Of a stretch of DNA of 49,382 nucleotides, positions 29,946 to 38,957 are shown in pieces. The notes beneath the pieces were generated by a model. The model was given only the letters and a program-made list of their open reading frames with translations, was not told the DNA's origin and ran no database searches. Source of the DNA: Propionibacterium sp. (GTDB lineage Bacteria; Actinomycetota; Actinomycetes; Propionibacteriales; Propionibacteriaceae); NCBI GenBank assembly GCA_012517965.1, contig JAAYTZ010000124.1:1-49382 (forward strand), read 5' to 3'. A program made the position numbers and the translations under genes. The first letter of the stretch is position 1, and each line of letters starts with the position of its first letter.

Positions 29946-31247
29946 ATGGCTGACGTGACCGTGTCCGACAACCCGCGGGAGGCCCGGCAGGCGAACGAGC
30001 ACGTCGCCGACCTGATGGCGTTCATCGAGGCGTCGCCGTCGTCGTACCACGCCGCCGCCGAGGTCGCGGCGCGCCTGGCCGCCGTCGGCTACACCGAGCA
30101 GCGCGAAACCGACCCCTGGGACGCCGAACCCGGCGGCCACTACCTGGTGCGCGACGGGGCCGTGGTGGCCTGGTGGGTCCCCGACCGCGTGGGCGAGCGG
30201 TCCGGCTTCCGGATCGTCGGCGCCCACACCGACTCGCCCGGCTTCAAGCTCAAGCCCGAGCCGACCACCGGGGCGGTGGGCTGGCAGCAGGCCGGCATGG
30301 AGGTCTACGGCGGGCCCCTGCCGAACTCGTGGCTCGACCGCGAGTTCGGGCTGGCCGGCCGGCTGGTCACCACCGACGGGCGGCAGGTGCTGGTGGCGAC
30401 GCCGCCGTGGCTGCGCATCCCGCAGGTGGCCCCGCACCTCGACCGCAGCGTCGGCGAGAGCCTCAAGCTCGACAAGCAGGCGCATCTGCTGCCGGTGTTC
30501 TCGGTGGGGCGTCCGGGCCTGGATCTGCTGGCGCTCGTCGCCGAGCAGGCCGGCCTCGACCGGGCCGACGTCGCCGCCCACGACCTCTTCGCGGCGGTCG
30601 CCGAGCGGCCGGCCGTGTTCGGCCCGCGCTCCGAGTTCCTCGCGGCCGGACGCCTCGACAACCTGTCCTCGGTGCACGCCGGCCTCGTCGCGCTGCTGGC
30701 GGCGGAGGAGGGCGACGACGTCCTCGTGCTGGCCTGCTTCGACCACGAGGAGGTCGGCTCCGGCTCGCGTTCGGGGGCGGCCGGGCCGTTGCTGGAACAG
30801 GTGCTCGCCCGGCTTGCGGTCTCGCTCGGGCTCGGGCCGGACGCCTACCAGCGGATGCTGGCCCGGTCGACCTGCATCTCGGCGGACGCCGGGCACGCGA
30901 TCCACCCGAACTACGCCTCGCTGCACGACCCGGACCACCGGCCGCTGCTCAACGCCGGGCCGCTGCTCAAGACGAACGCCAACCTGCGCTACACGAGCGA
31001 CGCGGCGTCCGGTGCGTTGTGGCGGCGCGCCTGTCGCGTGGCCGACGTGCCGGTGCAGGTGTTCGTCTCGAACAACGCCGTCCCGTGCGGGTCGACGATC
31101 GGCCCGATGACGGCGGAACGGCTGGGCGTGGTGATGTGCGACGTCGGCATTCCGCTGTTGAGCATGCATTCGACCCGCGAGTTGGCGGGCACCCGCGATC
31201 CGGGGTGGCTCGCGGCCGCGCTGACCGCCTACTTCTCGGGGGCCTGA
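29946..31247 (+). CDS. apeB: M18 family aminopeptidase
   Basis: This dinuclear zinc aminopeptidase removes N-terminal residues, often acidic ones, from peptides in the cytoplasm. The 433-residue protein shows the metal-ligand motifs in order: AHTDSPGFKLKP, AAGRLDNLSS, CFDHEEVGSGS, ISADAGHAIHPNY, and IPLLSMHSTRE near the C terminus. Length is normal for M18. TAGGGT lies 6 nt before the ATG. Its last 19 bp overlap the converging potassium-channel gene. Confidence 0.93.
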   Translation: MADVTVSDNPREARQANEHVADLMAFIEASPSSYHAAAEVAARLAAVGYTEQRETDPWDAEPGGHYLVRDGAVVAWWVPDRVGERSGFRIVGAHTDSPGFKLKPEPTTGAVGWQQAGMEVYGGPLPNSWLDREFGLAGRLVTTDGRQVLVATPPWLRIPQVAPHLDRSVGESLKLDKQAHLLPVFSVGRPGLDLLALVAEQAGLDRADVAAHDLFAAVAERPAVFGPRSEFLAAGRLDNLSSVHAGLVALLAAEEGDDVLVLACFDHEEVGSGSRSGAAGPLLEQVLARLAVSLGLGPDAYQRMLARSTCISADAGHAIHPNYASLHDPDHRPLLNAGPLLKTNANLRYTSDAASGALWRRACRVADVPVQVFVSNNAVPCGSTIGPMTAERLGVVMCDVGIPLLSMHSTRELAGTRDPGWLAAALTAYFSGA

Positions 31248-33070
31248 CCGGAGGCCGGCCCGGAACTCGGGGCGGGGCCTTCGCCCGGGCTCTCGATGGG
31301 TTCCAACAGCGGCGCCTCGGTCGCCGCCCGGAGCGGTGCCGGCTCCGGTGGGGCCGGCTCCTTGGCGGCGGACCTGCGGCGCCGGCGCTCGACGAGGTTC
31401 TGCCACACCCAGCCGGTGCCGTGGTCGGTGCCGGTGCGCACGTAGTCGAGCACGTTGTCGTTGACGAGGATCAGCTCCTGGCGGCGCTTGGCCTGGTGGT
31501 GCCCGGCGAACAGGATCTGGTCGCCCGCGCGGACTTCGGTGTCGTCGGACGGCCGCTCGATGATCTCGTCGCCGCGCGCGAGCATCAACGGCGACAGCCG
31601 CAGCGAGGGGCCTGTCCAGCGGGCCGGGTCGGTGCGCAGGTGCCCGATCCGCACGTGTTCGCCCCGGGCCATCGCGCGCAGCACGGCGGGCGCGGCCACG
31701 GCGTCCAGGTCGATGCTCCAGATCTCGGGGATGTGCCGCGGGTTGAGGTGCTCCAGGCGGCGGGTCAGGTTGGCGCACTCCTCCTCGGTGTGCAGTGGCA
31801 ACCGGTCGAGGAACCGCGCCAGCAGCGGGGTCGTGATGACGGCCAGGAACTCCTGGGCGACCAGGCGGTACGGCTCCATCACGAGATCGGGGGAGAACTC
31901 CTCGAACAGCGGATCGCTGGAGTCCAGGTTCTGGCGGATGACGGTGAAGATGCCCGGGTTCAGGTCGCGGGCGTGGACGCCGATGGCCAGGTTCCGCTGG
32001 TCGCTGTGGTGGCCGATGACGATGCCGACAGCGCGGTCGATGCCCGCCGCCTGGAGAACGCCGGCCTCGGTGCCGCGGCCCTTCACGTCGACGTCGCCCT
32101 GATCGAAGTGGGCGACGTCGATGACCGTGACGGTCTGCCCGGCGCCCCGTAGCTTCTGCACGACGGCGTGCCCGAAGCGCCCGTAGCCGCACATGATCCA
32201 GTGGCCGCGGGGCGGGCGGTGCACGGCCGGCAGCTTGTGGTCGGGCAGCGAGGTGAGGATCTCCCGCAACCGGAAGTGGGCCGGGGCCACCAGGGCGGCG
32301 GTGAGGTGCTCGGCGAACCGTTCGAACGGGTTGACGACGATGTCGCCGCCGTACACGCCGAGGTGGGTGTCGAACTCGGGGTCGCGGATGCGGGCCAGCA
32401 CCGGCAGGTCGGGGCGCAGCAGCCGGCAGGCCACCGCGATGGCCTGGTTGGTCTCGTCGTCGACGGCCAGGGCCATCACGCCGCGACAGTGCGGCGACAT
32501 GAGCCCGGCGCTGGTGAGGACGGTCGGCTGGGCGGCGTCCGCGTTGCTCTTGGGGGGGACGCTGCGGTACTCGTCGAGGCGGGCCTCCTCGACGCGCAGC
32601 GCGTCCCGCTCGACGATGACGCAGCGGAGGCCGAGCCGGTCGAGGCCCTGGCAGACGAGGCGTCCGGTCTCGCCGTAGCCGCAGACGATGTAGAACGGCT
32701 CGCGCAGGGCCCGCACCTGCCGCAGGAAGCGGGCGTTGGACAGCGCCAACTGGAAGCCCGACTCGTTGAGCAGCGCGATGACGTTGACGATGGTGTACGA
32801 CCAGCCGATGACGGTGGCGTAGATGGTGACGATCATCCACAGGCGCTGGTCGTTGGAGTAGGGCACCGGGATCTCGCCGAACCCGATCGTGCTGCCCGTG
32901 TAGCTGATGACGTAGAAGGCGTTGAAGAGGCCCATGCCCGGGGTCGGGTTGCCGTCGGCGTCCACCCCGGGGACGACCGCGAGCACCATGGTGCAGACGG
33001 TGTAGACCACCACGACGAGGATCAGCGGCAGCCTCATCCGCCTCAGGATGAGGAAGAACAGGCTGGACAT
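31229..33070 (-). CDS. Two-helix potassium channel with tandem RCK domains
   Basis: The 613-residue protein starts with two membrane helices flanking a pore loop whose filter reads TIGFGE (residues 61-66) instead of the canonical TVGYGD. Two cytoplasmic Rossmann/RCK units follow, with GYGETG and GYGRFG dinucleotide motifs, and then RCK_C-like segments (GEHVRIGHLRTDP, GDQILFAGHH). The tail is Pro/Glu-rich and disordered. It is likely a ligand-gated cation channel in the inner membrane; K+ selectivity is inferred. The gene follows the DUF6394 gene by 33 bp and probably shares its transcript. Confidence 0.85.
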   Translation of the reverse strand: MSSLFFLILRRMRLPLILVVVVYTVCTMVLAVVPGVDADGNPTPGMGLFNAFYVISYTGSTIGFGEIPVPYSNDQRLWMIVTIYATVIGWSYTIVNVIALLNESGFQLALSNARFLRQVRALREPFYIVCGYGETGRLVCQGLDRLGLRCVIVERDALRVEEARLDEYRSVPPKSNADAAQPTVLTSAGLMSPHCRGVMALAVDDETNQAIAVACRLLRPDLPVLARIRDPEFDTHLGVYGGDIVVNPFERFAEHLTAALVAPAHFRLREILTSLPDHKLPAVHRPPRGHWIMCGYGRFGHAVVQKLRGAGQTVTVIDVAHFDQGDVDVKGRGTEAGVLQAAGIDRAVGIVIGHHSDQRNLAIGVHARDLNPGIFTVIRQNLDSSDPLFEEFSPDLVMEPYRLVAQEFLAVITTPLLARFLDRLPLHTEEECANLTRRLEHLNPRHIPEIWSIDLDAVAAPAVLRAMARGEHVRIGHLRTDPARWTGPSLRLSPLMLARGDEIIERPSDDTEVRAGDQILFAGHHQAKRRQELILVNDNVLDYVRTGTDHGTGWVWQNLVERRRRRSAAKEPAPPEPAPLRAATEAPLLEPIESPGEGPAPSSGPASGQAPEK

Positions 33071-33103
33071 GCGCGGGGGCCGGTCGGGCTGCGAAGGGGC
33101 GGG

Positions 33104-33487
33104 TCAGCGCCGCAGCGCCAGGATCTCGCCGAGCGTGAGGACGACCGAGATCAGGTTGGCCAGCAGGGCCCCACCCGACATCGAGACGACCTGGGCCATC
33201 ATGGCGCCGGTCATGCCGTCGGGGGTGGCGTAGACGGCCCAGCCCCAGATCAGGGCGGCGGCGAGCAGTTGCAGGTCGGCGACCAGGCTGGTGGCCAGGT
33301 GGACGGCCCCGAGCTGGGTGCGATCGCCGAACTTCAGGATGGTGGCGATGACGCTGACCGCCAGGGCGGCGGCCAGGCCCCAGACGCTGTGGAGCTCGGG
33401 GCGGTCCATCTCGCCGATGAAGAAGCCGAAGTTGAGCGTGGCTGCCAGGGTGATGAAGAACCCGAAGACGACCTTCTCGAAGTTCAT
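33104..33487 (-). CDS. DUF6394-like four-helix membrane protein
   Basis: The 127-residue protein has four predicted membrane helices. Its segments FGFFITLAATLNFGFFIGEMD and KFGDRTQLGAVHLATSLVAD recall the family I know as DUF6394, of unknown function. It precedes the RCK channel gene on the same strand, which suggests an accessory subunit or regulator of that channel; this is inference. Thin ribosome-site evidence (GAAAGG upstream) supports the ATG at 33487. Confidence 0.7.
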   Translation of the reverse strand: MNFEKVVFGFFITLAATLNFGFFIGEMDRPELHSVWGLAAALAVSVIATILKFGDRTQLGAVHLATSLVADLQLLAAALIWGWAVYATPDGMTGAMMAQVVSMSGGALLANLISVVLTLGEILALRR

Positions 33488-33583
33488 TGCGGCCTTTCTG
33501 TCGAACCGACCGCGACCACTCTAGGTCCGCCACCGCTCGGGGTGGTCGAGTTGACCGATTGGGCCGTGGCTCCGGCGGCGCCG

Positions 33584-34489
33584 TCAAAGCAGCATCACCA
33601 GGGTGCCCGCCACGATGAGCGCCAGCCCGACGCCCGCCCGTGCGGTCAGCCGTTCGCGCAGCACCAGGGACGCGAAGGCGACCGTCACCACGATGCTCAG
33701 CTTGTCGATGGGGACGACGACGCTGGCCGGGCCCTCCTGAAGGGCCCGGTAGAAGAAGAGCCACGACGCGCCGGTCGCGACCCCCGAGAGGCCGATGAAG
33801 ACCAGGTCGCGGCGCGGGATCTCCCGGAGGCGGCGCTGCTCCCCGGTGACGAGGACGACGACCCAGGCCATCACCAGCACCACCACGGTGCGGATCGCGG
33901 TGCCCAGGTTCGACTCGACGCCCGTGATGCCGACCTTGCCGAGGATGGAGGTGAGCGCGGCGAACACCGCCGAGGCGACCGCGTAGGCGAGCCAGCCGAG
34001 ACGCGTCCGCCCGGCGGGCGTGGGCTGCGCGGCGGTGCCGGGCTGCGCGGCAGGGACGGACGCCGACGGCGTCCGCTGGATCATCAGGTACGTGCCCGCG
34101 GCGATGACCACGATGCCGACGAGGCGGTAGGCCAGGTTGTCGGTTTCGCCCAGGAACAGGATCGCGAACCCGACGGTCAGCACGATGCTGGACTTGTCGA
34201 TCGGCGTGACCTGGTTCACGTCGCCCAGTTGCAGCGCCTTGAAGTAACAGAGCCAGGACGCCCCCGTGGCCAGGCCGGACAGCACCAGGAACAGCAGCGT
34301 CCGGCCGTCGAGGGTGGCGAGGGTCGCCTGCGAGCCCACCAGGAACACCACCAGCCAGGCGAACACCAGCACCACGACCGTGCGGAGGGCGGTCACGAGG
34401 TTGGCGGGGCTGTGCCGGACGCCGATCTTCGCGAGGATCGCCGTCAGGCCCGCGAACAGGGCCGAGCCGAAGGCGTACAGGATCCACAT
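33584..34489 (-). CDS. EamA/DMT-family transporter
   Basis: The 301-residue protein consists of two EamA halves of about five helices each, clearly repeated: GLATGASWLCYFKALQLGDV in the first matches GVATGASWLFFYRALQEGPA in the second, each followed by VxPIDKxSIVxTV. It is a drug/metabolite-type exporter or importer with unknown substrate. The ATG at 34489 has GAGGA upstream; the open frame beyond it is antisense to ychF. Divergent from ychF. Confidence 0.85.
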   Translation of the reverse strand: MWILYAFGSALFAGLTAILAKIGVRHSPANLVTALRTVVVLVFAWLVVFLVGSQATLATLDGRTLLFLVLSGLATGASWLCYFKALQLGDVNQVTPIDKSSIVLTVGFAILFLGETDNLAYRLVGIVVIAAGTYLMIQRTPSASVPAAQPGTAAQPTPAGRTRLGWLAYAVASAVFAALTSILGKVGITGVESNLGTAIRTVVVLVMAWVVVLVTGEQRRLREIPRRDLVFIGLSGVATGASWLFFYRALQEGPASVVVPIDKLSIVVTVAFASLVLRERLTARAGVGLALIVAGTLVMLL

Positions 34490-34549
34490 GAGCAGTCCGT
34501 TCCTCGCGGCGGGGTCCGCGGCGATGGGCCCCACCCAGCCTACGGGGCG

Positions 34550-34574
34550 ACGGGTCGGGCGCGACCCGTAGACT
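34550..34574 (+). promoter_or_regulatory. Dyad at the ychF promoter
   Basis: ACGGGTCG (34550-34557) and CGACCCGT (34562-34569) form a perfect 8-bp inverted repeat with a 4-bp spacer. Its last base is the first base of the -10 TAGACT (34569-34574), which lies 8 nt before the ychF GTG. A bound protein would block or twist this promoter. Confidence 0.4.
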
Positions 34575-34582
34575 GACCCCTC

Positions 34583-35656
34583 GTGGCACTCACGATCGGA
34601 ATCGTCGGCCTTCCCAACGCCGGCAAGTCGACCCTGTTCAACGCGCTGACCCGCAACAACGTGCTCGCGGCGAACTACCCGTTCGCGACCATCGAGCCGA
34701 ACGTGGGGGTCGTCGGCGTCCCGGAGCCGCGGCTGGACGTGCTGGCGCGGATGTACCACTCCGAGCGGATCGTCCCCGCCACGGTGAGCTTCGTCGACAT
34801 CGCGGGCATCGTGAAGGGGGCGTCCCAGGGCGAGGGAATGGGCAACGCGTTCCTCGCGCACATCCGCGAGGCCGACGCCATCTGCCAGGTCACCCGCGCC
34901 TTCTCGGATGCCGACGTGACCCACGTCGACGGGAAGGTCGACCCCGCCAACGACATCGAGACGATCACGACCGAGCTGATCCTCGCCGACCTGCAGACGC
35001 TGGAGAAGGCGCTGCCGCGCGTGGAGAAGGAGGCGAAGATCAAGAAGGAGGCCCGGCCCAAACTCGAGGCGATGCTGGCCGCCCAGGAGCGGCTCAACGC
35101 CGGGCAGACGATCTACGCCGCCGGACTGGACACCGCGCTCCTCCGCGACCTGTTCCTGCTGACCGCGAAGCCGTTCATCTACGTGTTCAACTGCGACGCC
35201 GACGAACTCGCCGACGAGGAGCTCAAGGCCCGCCTGGCCGCGGTCGTCGCCCCCGCGGAGGCGATCTTCCTCGACGCGAAGTTCGAGTCCGAGCTCGTCG
35301 AGATGGACGCCGACGAGGCCCGCGAGTTCCTGGCCGAGATGGGCGTCGCCGAGCCCGGCCTGGACCAACTGGCCCGCGTCGGCTACGCGACCCTGGGCCT
35401 GCAGAGCTTCCTGACGGCCGGACCGAAGGAGGCCCGCGCCTGGACGATCCGGAAGGGTGCGACGGCGCCGGAGGCGGCCGGGGTGATCCACACCGACTTC
35501 CAGAAGGGGTTCATCAAGGCGCAGATCGTGTCGTTCGACGACCTCGTCGCGTTCGGCTCCGAGGCGGCCGCCAAGGCCGCCGGCAAGCTGCGCCTGGAGG
35601 GCAAGGACTACGTGATGGCGGACGGCGACGTGGTCGAGTTCCGCTTCAACGTCTGA
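34583..35656 (+). CDS. ychF: Redox-regulated ATPase/GTPase YchF (OBG family)
   Basis: YchF is a ribosome-associated P-loop NTPase that prefers ATP and modulates stress responses. The 357-residue protein has G1 GLPNAGKSTLFNAL, G3 region VDIAGIVKGASQGEGMGN, an inserted coiled coil (about residues 130-180), the altered G4 NCDADE in place of NKxD that underlies ATP preference, and a C-terminal TGS-like domain ending VEFRFNV. Start is a GTG with TAGACT 8 nt upstream. M. tuberculosis Rv1112 is the counterpart. Confidence 0.96.
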   Translation: MALTIGIVGLPNAGKSTLFNALTRNNVLAANYPFATIEPNVGVVGVPEPRLDVLARMYHSERIVPATVSFVDIAGIVKGASQGEGMGNAFLAHIREADAICQVTRAFSDADVTHVDGKVDPANDIETITTELILADLQTLEKALPRVEKEAKIKKEARPKLEAMLAAQERLNAGQTIYAAGLDTALLRDLFLLTAKPFIYVFNCDADELADEELKARLAAVVAPAEAIFLDAKFESELVEMDADEAREFLAEMGVAEPGLDQLARVGYATLGLQSFLTAGPKEARAWTIRKGATAPEAAGVIHTDFQKGFIKAQIVSFDDLVAFGSEAAAKAAGKLRLEGKDYVMADGDVVEFRFNV

Positions 35657-35747
35657 GCGGACGCCGCGGGCCCGGCCCCGCGGGGGGCCGCGCGACCGTC
35701 CCGGCGTCCGCCCCTGAGAACCGCACGGTCGATGGCGAGAACGTCGG

Positions 35748-36227
35748 TCAGCGGCGGACGTCCGCGGGGGCGTCCGACAGGGGGAGGCCGGCCGTGACCC
35801 ACGCCTCGAAGCCGCCGATCATGTCGGTGGCACCCGGGACGCCTGCGGCCTGGAGGGACGCCGCCGCGAGCGAACTGCTGTAGCCCTGCCGGCACACGAC
35901 GATGATCGTGCGGCCGGGAACGGCGGCCTCGGGGATCCGGTGGGTGCTGTCGGGGGCCAGTCGCCATTCGAGCACCGTGCGGTCGATGCAGATGGCGCCG
36001 GGGAGGTCGCCCTGTTCCGTGCGCTGCTCGAGGGTGCGCGTGTCGATCAGCAGGGCGCCGTCGGCGAGGGCGTCCACGACCTCGAGGGGCGTCAGCCGGC
36101 GCAGCCCGGCGCGGGCGTCGGCCAGCAGGGAGTTGATCCCGCGGTGGGGGGCGTCGACGGGGTCCTCGAGGGGAGCGTGCGGCGAGCGCGTCCGTGCTGC
36201 GCGGTGTAGCCCTGGCGGTGCGGTCAC
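35748..36227 (-). CDS. Rhodanese-like sulfurtransferase-domain protein
   Basis: The 159-residue protein has a single rhodanese domain: LIDTRTLEQR, the active-site loop VCRQGYSSS with catalytic C112, and closing segment GATDMIGGFEAWVTAGLPL. It may transfer sulfur or act as a thiol-redox or regulatory domain. About 40 residues precede the domain, rich in Arg and Pro. The best start is the GTG at 36227; upstream the frame runs into repetitive GC-rich DNA and is unlikely to be coding. It lies on the same strand as ldh-FNT but 250 bp downstream. Confidence 0.8.
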   Translation of the reverse strand: MTAPPGLHRAARTRSPHAPLEDPVDAPHRGINSLLADARAGLRRLTPLEVVDALADGALLIDTRTLEQRTEQGDLPGAICIDRTVLEWRLAPDSTHRIPEAAVPGRTIIVVCRQGYSSSLAAASLQAAGVPGATDMIGGFEAWVTAGLPLSDAPADVRR

Positions 36228-36476
36228 GCTCAGAGCATGCCCGGTGGGGGCGAGTTGTGCCGAAAAACGAGTCGAGTCGCGGGGCCCTGGGTGCGCCCGA
36301 GGCGTCCACCTTCTCGGACGCCTCGGCTTCGCGTCAGCCGCTCGGGCTGCTGCCCGAGGAAGCGTCGCCGCCCCGAGGGGTCTTGTGGCGAGCCCGAGGG
36401 AACGTCGCCCGCCCGAGGGGTCCTGCGTGCCGGGGCAACCCCCCCGGGGGCCATCCCCGGGGGCCATCCCCGGGAC
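36228..36476. other. Repetitive GC-rich intergenic region with hairpins
   Basis: No gene is supported here. It contains a 9-bp stem hairpin (36299-36307 with 36316-36324), a 7-bp hairpin CTCGGGC-TGCT-GCCCGAG (36341-36358), scattered copies of CCCGAGGGG, and a 13-bp tandem repeat CCATCCCCGGGGG (36451-36463, 36464-36476) abutting the FNT stop codon. The last part can fold into CCCGGGG hairpins and probably terminates ldh-FNT transcripts. Confidence 0.5.
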
Positions 36477-37337
36477 CTACCCCTCCTGTGTCGCCTTGAG
36501 GTAGCGGCGGTCGTCGTTCACGTAGGCGTAGTAGAGCCCGATCAGCAGGCCTCCGCCGACGAAGTTGCCCAACAGGGCGATCGCGACGTTCCCGGCGGCC
36601 AGGCCGACGTCGATGCCGCTCACCAGCCCGATGATCGTGAACAGCACGGTGTTGGCCACCGAGTGCTCGAACCCGAGGAAGGCGAAGATCAGCACCGACA
36701 CGATCATGACGAGGCTCTTGGTGATGTCCTCCTTGATGAGCCCGTTGTACACGAGCAGCATCGCGAGGTTGATCATCAGGTTGCACAGCACGGCCCGGAC
36801 GAACAGGTCACCCCATCCGGCCGGACCCGCCAGCACGTAGCCCAGCTTCACGGCCACCGAGTGCTGCATCTCCACCAGCACCGATCCGCTGATCAGGGTG
36901 CTGAACCGGTACATGACCGCCACCAGCAGCCCGCCCGCGGCGTTGCCGAGATAGCACAGCGTCAGCAGCCGCAGCGCCTCCCCGGGGCCCACCCTCCGGT
37001 GGTAGGCCCCGATCGAGACGATCATCATGTTCGACGTCAGCAGCTCGGACTTCGAGTAGTAGATGAAGACCAGCGCCCAGCCGAAGAGGGACGCCCCGAC
37101 GAGCTTCCCGATGCCGAGCAGGGACTGGTCACCGACCGCCACCGCCCCGAACGCCGCCACGACCGTGTAGTACGCCGCGTACAGGACGCCGACGATGATG
37201 CCGGCCATCGCGGCCCGCTGCAGGTAGCGGCGGGCCAGCGTGCCGGCCATCGAGGTCTTGGTCTCCAGCGTCTCCAGGGCCGTGCTGATGAAGAACTTGC
37301 CCGGGAACAGCTGGTCGTGCCGGGCGGGGGTGGCCAT
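36477..37337 (-). CDS. Formate/nitrite transporter (FNT) family channel, possible lactate exporter
   Basis: The 286-residue protein has six membrane helices in the FNT fold, with the family motif FLGFEHSVANTVLF containing the central pore histidine, and LCNLMINLAMLL and GNFVGGGLLIGLYY at other constriction helices. FNT pentamers move monovalent acids such as formate, nitrite, hydrosulfide or lactate together with a proton. The start codon lies 3 nt after the lactate dehydrogenase stop, so the two are cotranscribed; that suggests lactate export, by analogy with FNT-type lactate transporters. Formate remains possible, but no pyruvate-formate lyase gene is here. Confidence 0.88.
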   Translation of the reverse strand: MATPARHDQLFPGKFFISTALETLETKTSMAGTLARRYLQRAAMAGIIVGVLYAAYYTVVAAFGAVAVGDQSLLGIGKLVGASLFGWALVFIYYSKSELLTSNMMIVSIGAYHRRVGPGEALRLLTLCYLGNAAGGLLVAVMYRFSTLISGSVLVEMQHSVAVKLGYVLAGPAGWGDLFVRAVLCNLMINLAMLLVYNGLIKEDITKSLVMIVSVLIFAFLGFEHSVANTVLFTIIGLVSGIDVGLAAGNVAIALLGNFVGGGLLIGLYYAYVNDDRRYLKATQEG

Positions 37338-37340
37338 CGG

Positions 37341-38315
37341 TCAGAACCCGAGCTGTTCCAGCGACGCCTTCAGCGTGGCGGCCGAGCGGCGCAGCATCGT
37401 GATCTCCTGGGCGTCCATCGGGATGTCGAGCACCCGCTCCAGGCCGCGGACGGACACGACGCTCGGCACCGACAGGGCGACGCCGCTGATGCCGTGGAAG
37501 TCGGTCAGGACGCTCGACAGCGGCAGCACCGCGCGCCGCTCCTTGAGCAGCACCTCGGTGAGCCGGGCCCCGGTGAGGCCGATGGCGTAGTTGGTGGCGC
37601 CCTTGCCCTCGATGATCGAGTAGGCGGCGTGGGTGGCCTCGTCGGCGAGCTGCGCGAGCACCGGCTCGGTGAAGACCCGCTCGCCCTCGGGGGTGGTCCA
37701 CTGCCGGATCGGCACCTGGGCGATCGTGGCGCTCGACCAGATCGGGAACTCGCTGTCGCCGTGCTCGCCCATGATCGTGGCGTGCACGTTGCTGGTCGAG
37801 ATGCCGATCAGGTCGGCGATGGCGTAGCGCAGCCGCGAGGTGTCGAGCATCGTGCCCGTCGAGAACACCCGGCTGGCGGGCAGCCCCGAGATCTTCTGGG
37901 CAACCACGGTCAGCACGTCGCAGGGGTTCGTCACCAGGACGAAGATCGCGTTCGGCGCCTGCTCCAGGAGCTGCGGCATCAGCGACTTCAGGATGTTGAC
38001 GTTGGTGGCGGCCAGCTCCAGCCGGGACTGGCCGGGCTTCTGCTTGGCGCCGGCGGTGATGATGACGACCGAGGAGTCCTTGACCACCGAGATGTCGGCG
38101 CCGCCGGTCACGCGGCCCGAGGGGGTGAACTGGGTGCCGTGGGCGAGGTCGCGCACCTCGGCGTCGACCTTCTTGGCGTCGAGGTCGTAGAGTGCGATCT
38201 CGTGGGCCGAGCCGCGGATCAGCGCGGCGTAGGCCATGGAGGAGCCGACCGCGCCGGCTCCGACGATGGACAGCTTCGAACGCTCAAGGCGCTTCAGGTG
38301 CGATACGTCAGCCAT
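37341..38315 (-). CDS. ldh: L-lactate dehydrogenase
   Basis: LDH reduces pyruvate to L-lactate with NADH. The 324-residue protein has the NAD motif [15 protein letters not shown], the substrate-loop region [24 protein letters not shown], the substrate-binding Arg in LDTSRLRY and the proton-relay His in [11 protein letters not shown]. The loop Gln in KQKPGQSR fits lactate rather than malate dehydrogenase. TATGCT lies 6 nt before the ATG. The FNT channel follows immediately, forming a fermentation and export unit. Confidence 0.93.
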   Translation of the reverse strand: MADVSHLKRLERSKLSIVGAGAVGSSMAYAALIRGSAHEIALYDLDAKKVDAEVRDLAHGTQFTPSGRVTGGADISVVKDSSVVIITAGAKQKPGQSRLELAATNVNILKSLMPQLLEQAPNAIFVLVTNPCDVLTVVAQKISGLPASRVFSTGTMLDTSRLRYAIADLIGISTSNVHATIMGEHGDSEFPIWSSATIAQVPIRQWTTPEGERVFTEPVLAQLADEATHAAYSIIEGKGATNYAIGLTGARLTEVLLKERRAVLPLSSVLTDFHGISGVALSVPSVVSVRGLERVLDIPMDAQEITMLRRSAATLKASLEQLGF

Positions 38316-38511
38316 GGCCACAGCATACCCGCTTCGTGTGGTTTTCGTCCGCCGGGTTGGTGGGATTGGTTGGATTCGGACGCGACCGGGCGGCGTGTCG
38401 CGGGAGTGGGGTCCACCCCCACCGGACGCCCACGCGCCGCCGGGCAGCCCCGCGCCACGCCAAGGGACGAAATGCCCCCGCGGCGCGTCGAACATCTCTA
38501 GCCTCGGGGGC

Positions 38512-38940
38512 GTGACCAACGAGTACCTGACCCGCGAGCAATTCGTCTACTTCGTCCGCGCCGCCCGCCAGGGTGTGGTGGCGACCGTCGACCCGAACGG
38601 CCAGCCCGAGGCCGCGATCATGGAGGTGGGCGTCCTCGGTGACGGCGATCTGCTGTTCCAGAGCAAGGCGAACAGCCGCAAGGTGAACAACCTCTTCCAC
38701 AACAACCGCGTCGCGCTGGTCATCGGCTGGGACCCGGTCTCACTCCAGATCGAGGGCGCCGCCGAACTCCTCATGGGGATCGAGCTGGACGCCATGGCCC
38801 CCCTCTACGCCGAGCAGTTCCCGCAGCGGCCGCCGATGGGCGAGGGGTTCAACCTGTACCGGGTGCGTCCGGAGTGGCTGCGCTACTGCGAGGCGCGCCC
38901 GGGCCAGCCGCCGATCGTCTCCGAGGGGCTCTGGGCCTGA
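38512..38940 (+). CDS. Pyridoxamine 5'-phosphate oxidase-fold flavoprotein
   Basis: The 142-residue protein matches the split-barrel PPOX fold: [35 protein letters not shown] (a typical FMN/F420 contact region) and [16 protein letters not shown]. Members bind FMN, F420 or haem; which one applies here is open, and it is too short and divergent for true PdxH. The GTG start has TAGCCT 7 nt upstream. It is divergent from ldh (196 bp, no gene seen) and 17 bp before mtnA. Confidence 0.8.
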   Translation: MTNEYLTREQFVYFVRAARQGVVATVDPNGQPEAAIMEVGVLGDGDLLFQSKANSRKVNNLFHNNRVALVIGWDPVSLQIEGAAELLMGIELDAMAPLYAEQFPQRPPMGEGFNLYRVRPEWLRYCEARPGQPPIVSEGLWA

Positions 38941-38957
38941 CCCCGCCGCTGCCGGCG

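Noticed and set aside
29781-34589. Very long minus-strand open frame (about 1600 codons) across apeB, channel, DUF6394 and EamA genes
   Set aside because: It is a frame shadow of GC-rich codons: its translation is low-complexity Arg/Gly/Pro, and every part lies opposite or out of frame with a recognisable gene.
38341-38380. Possible G-quadruplex (GGG, GG tracts with T/A loops) between ldh and the PPOX gene
   Set aside because: Only two-layer tracts can form; too weak to annotate in DNA of this GC content.
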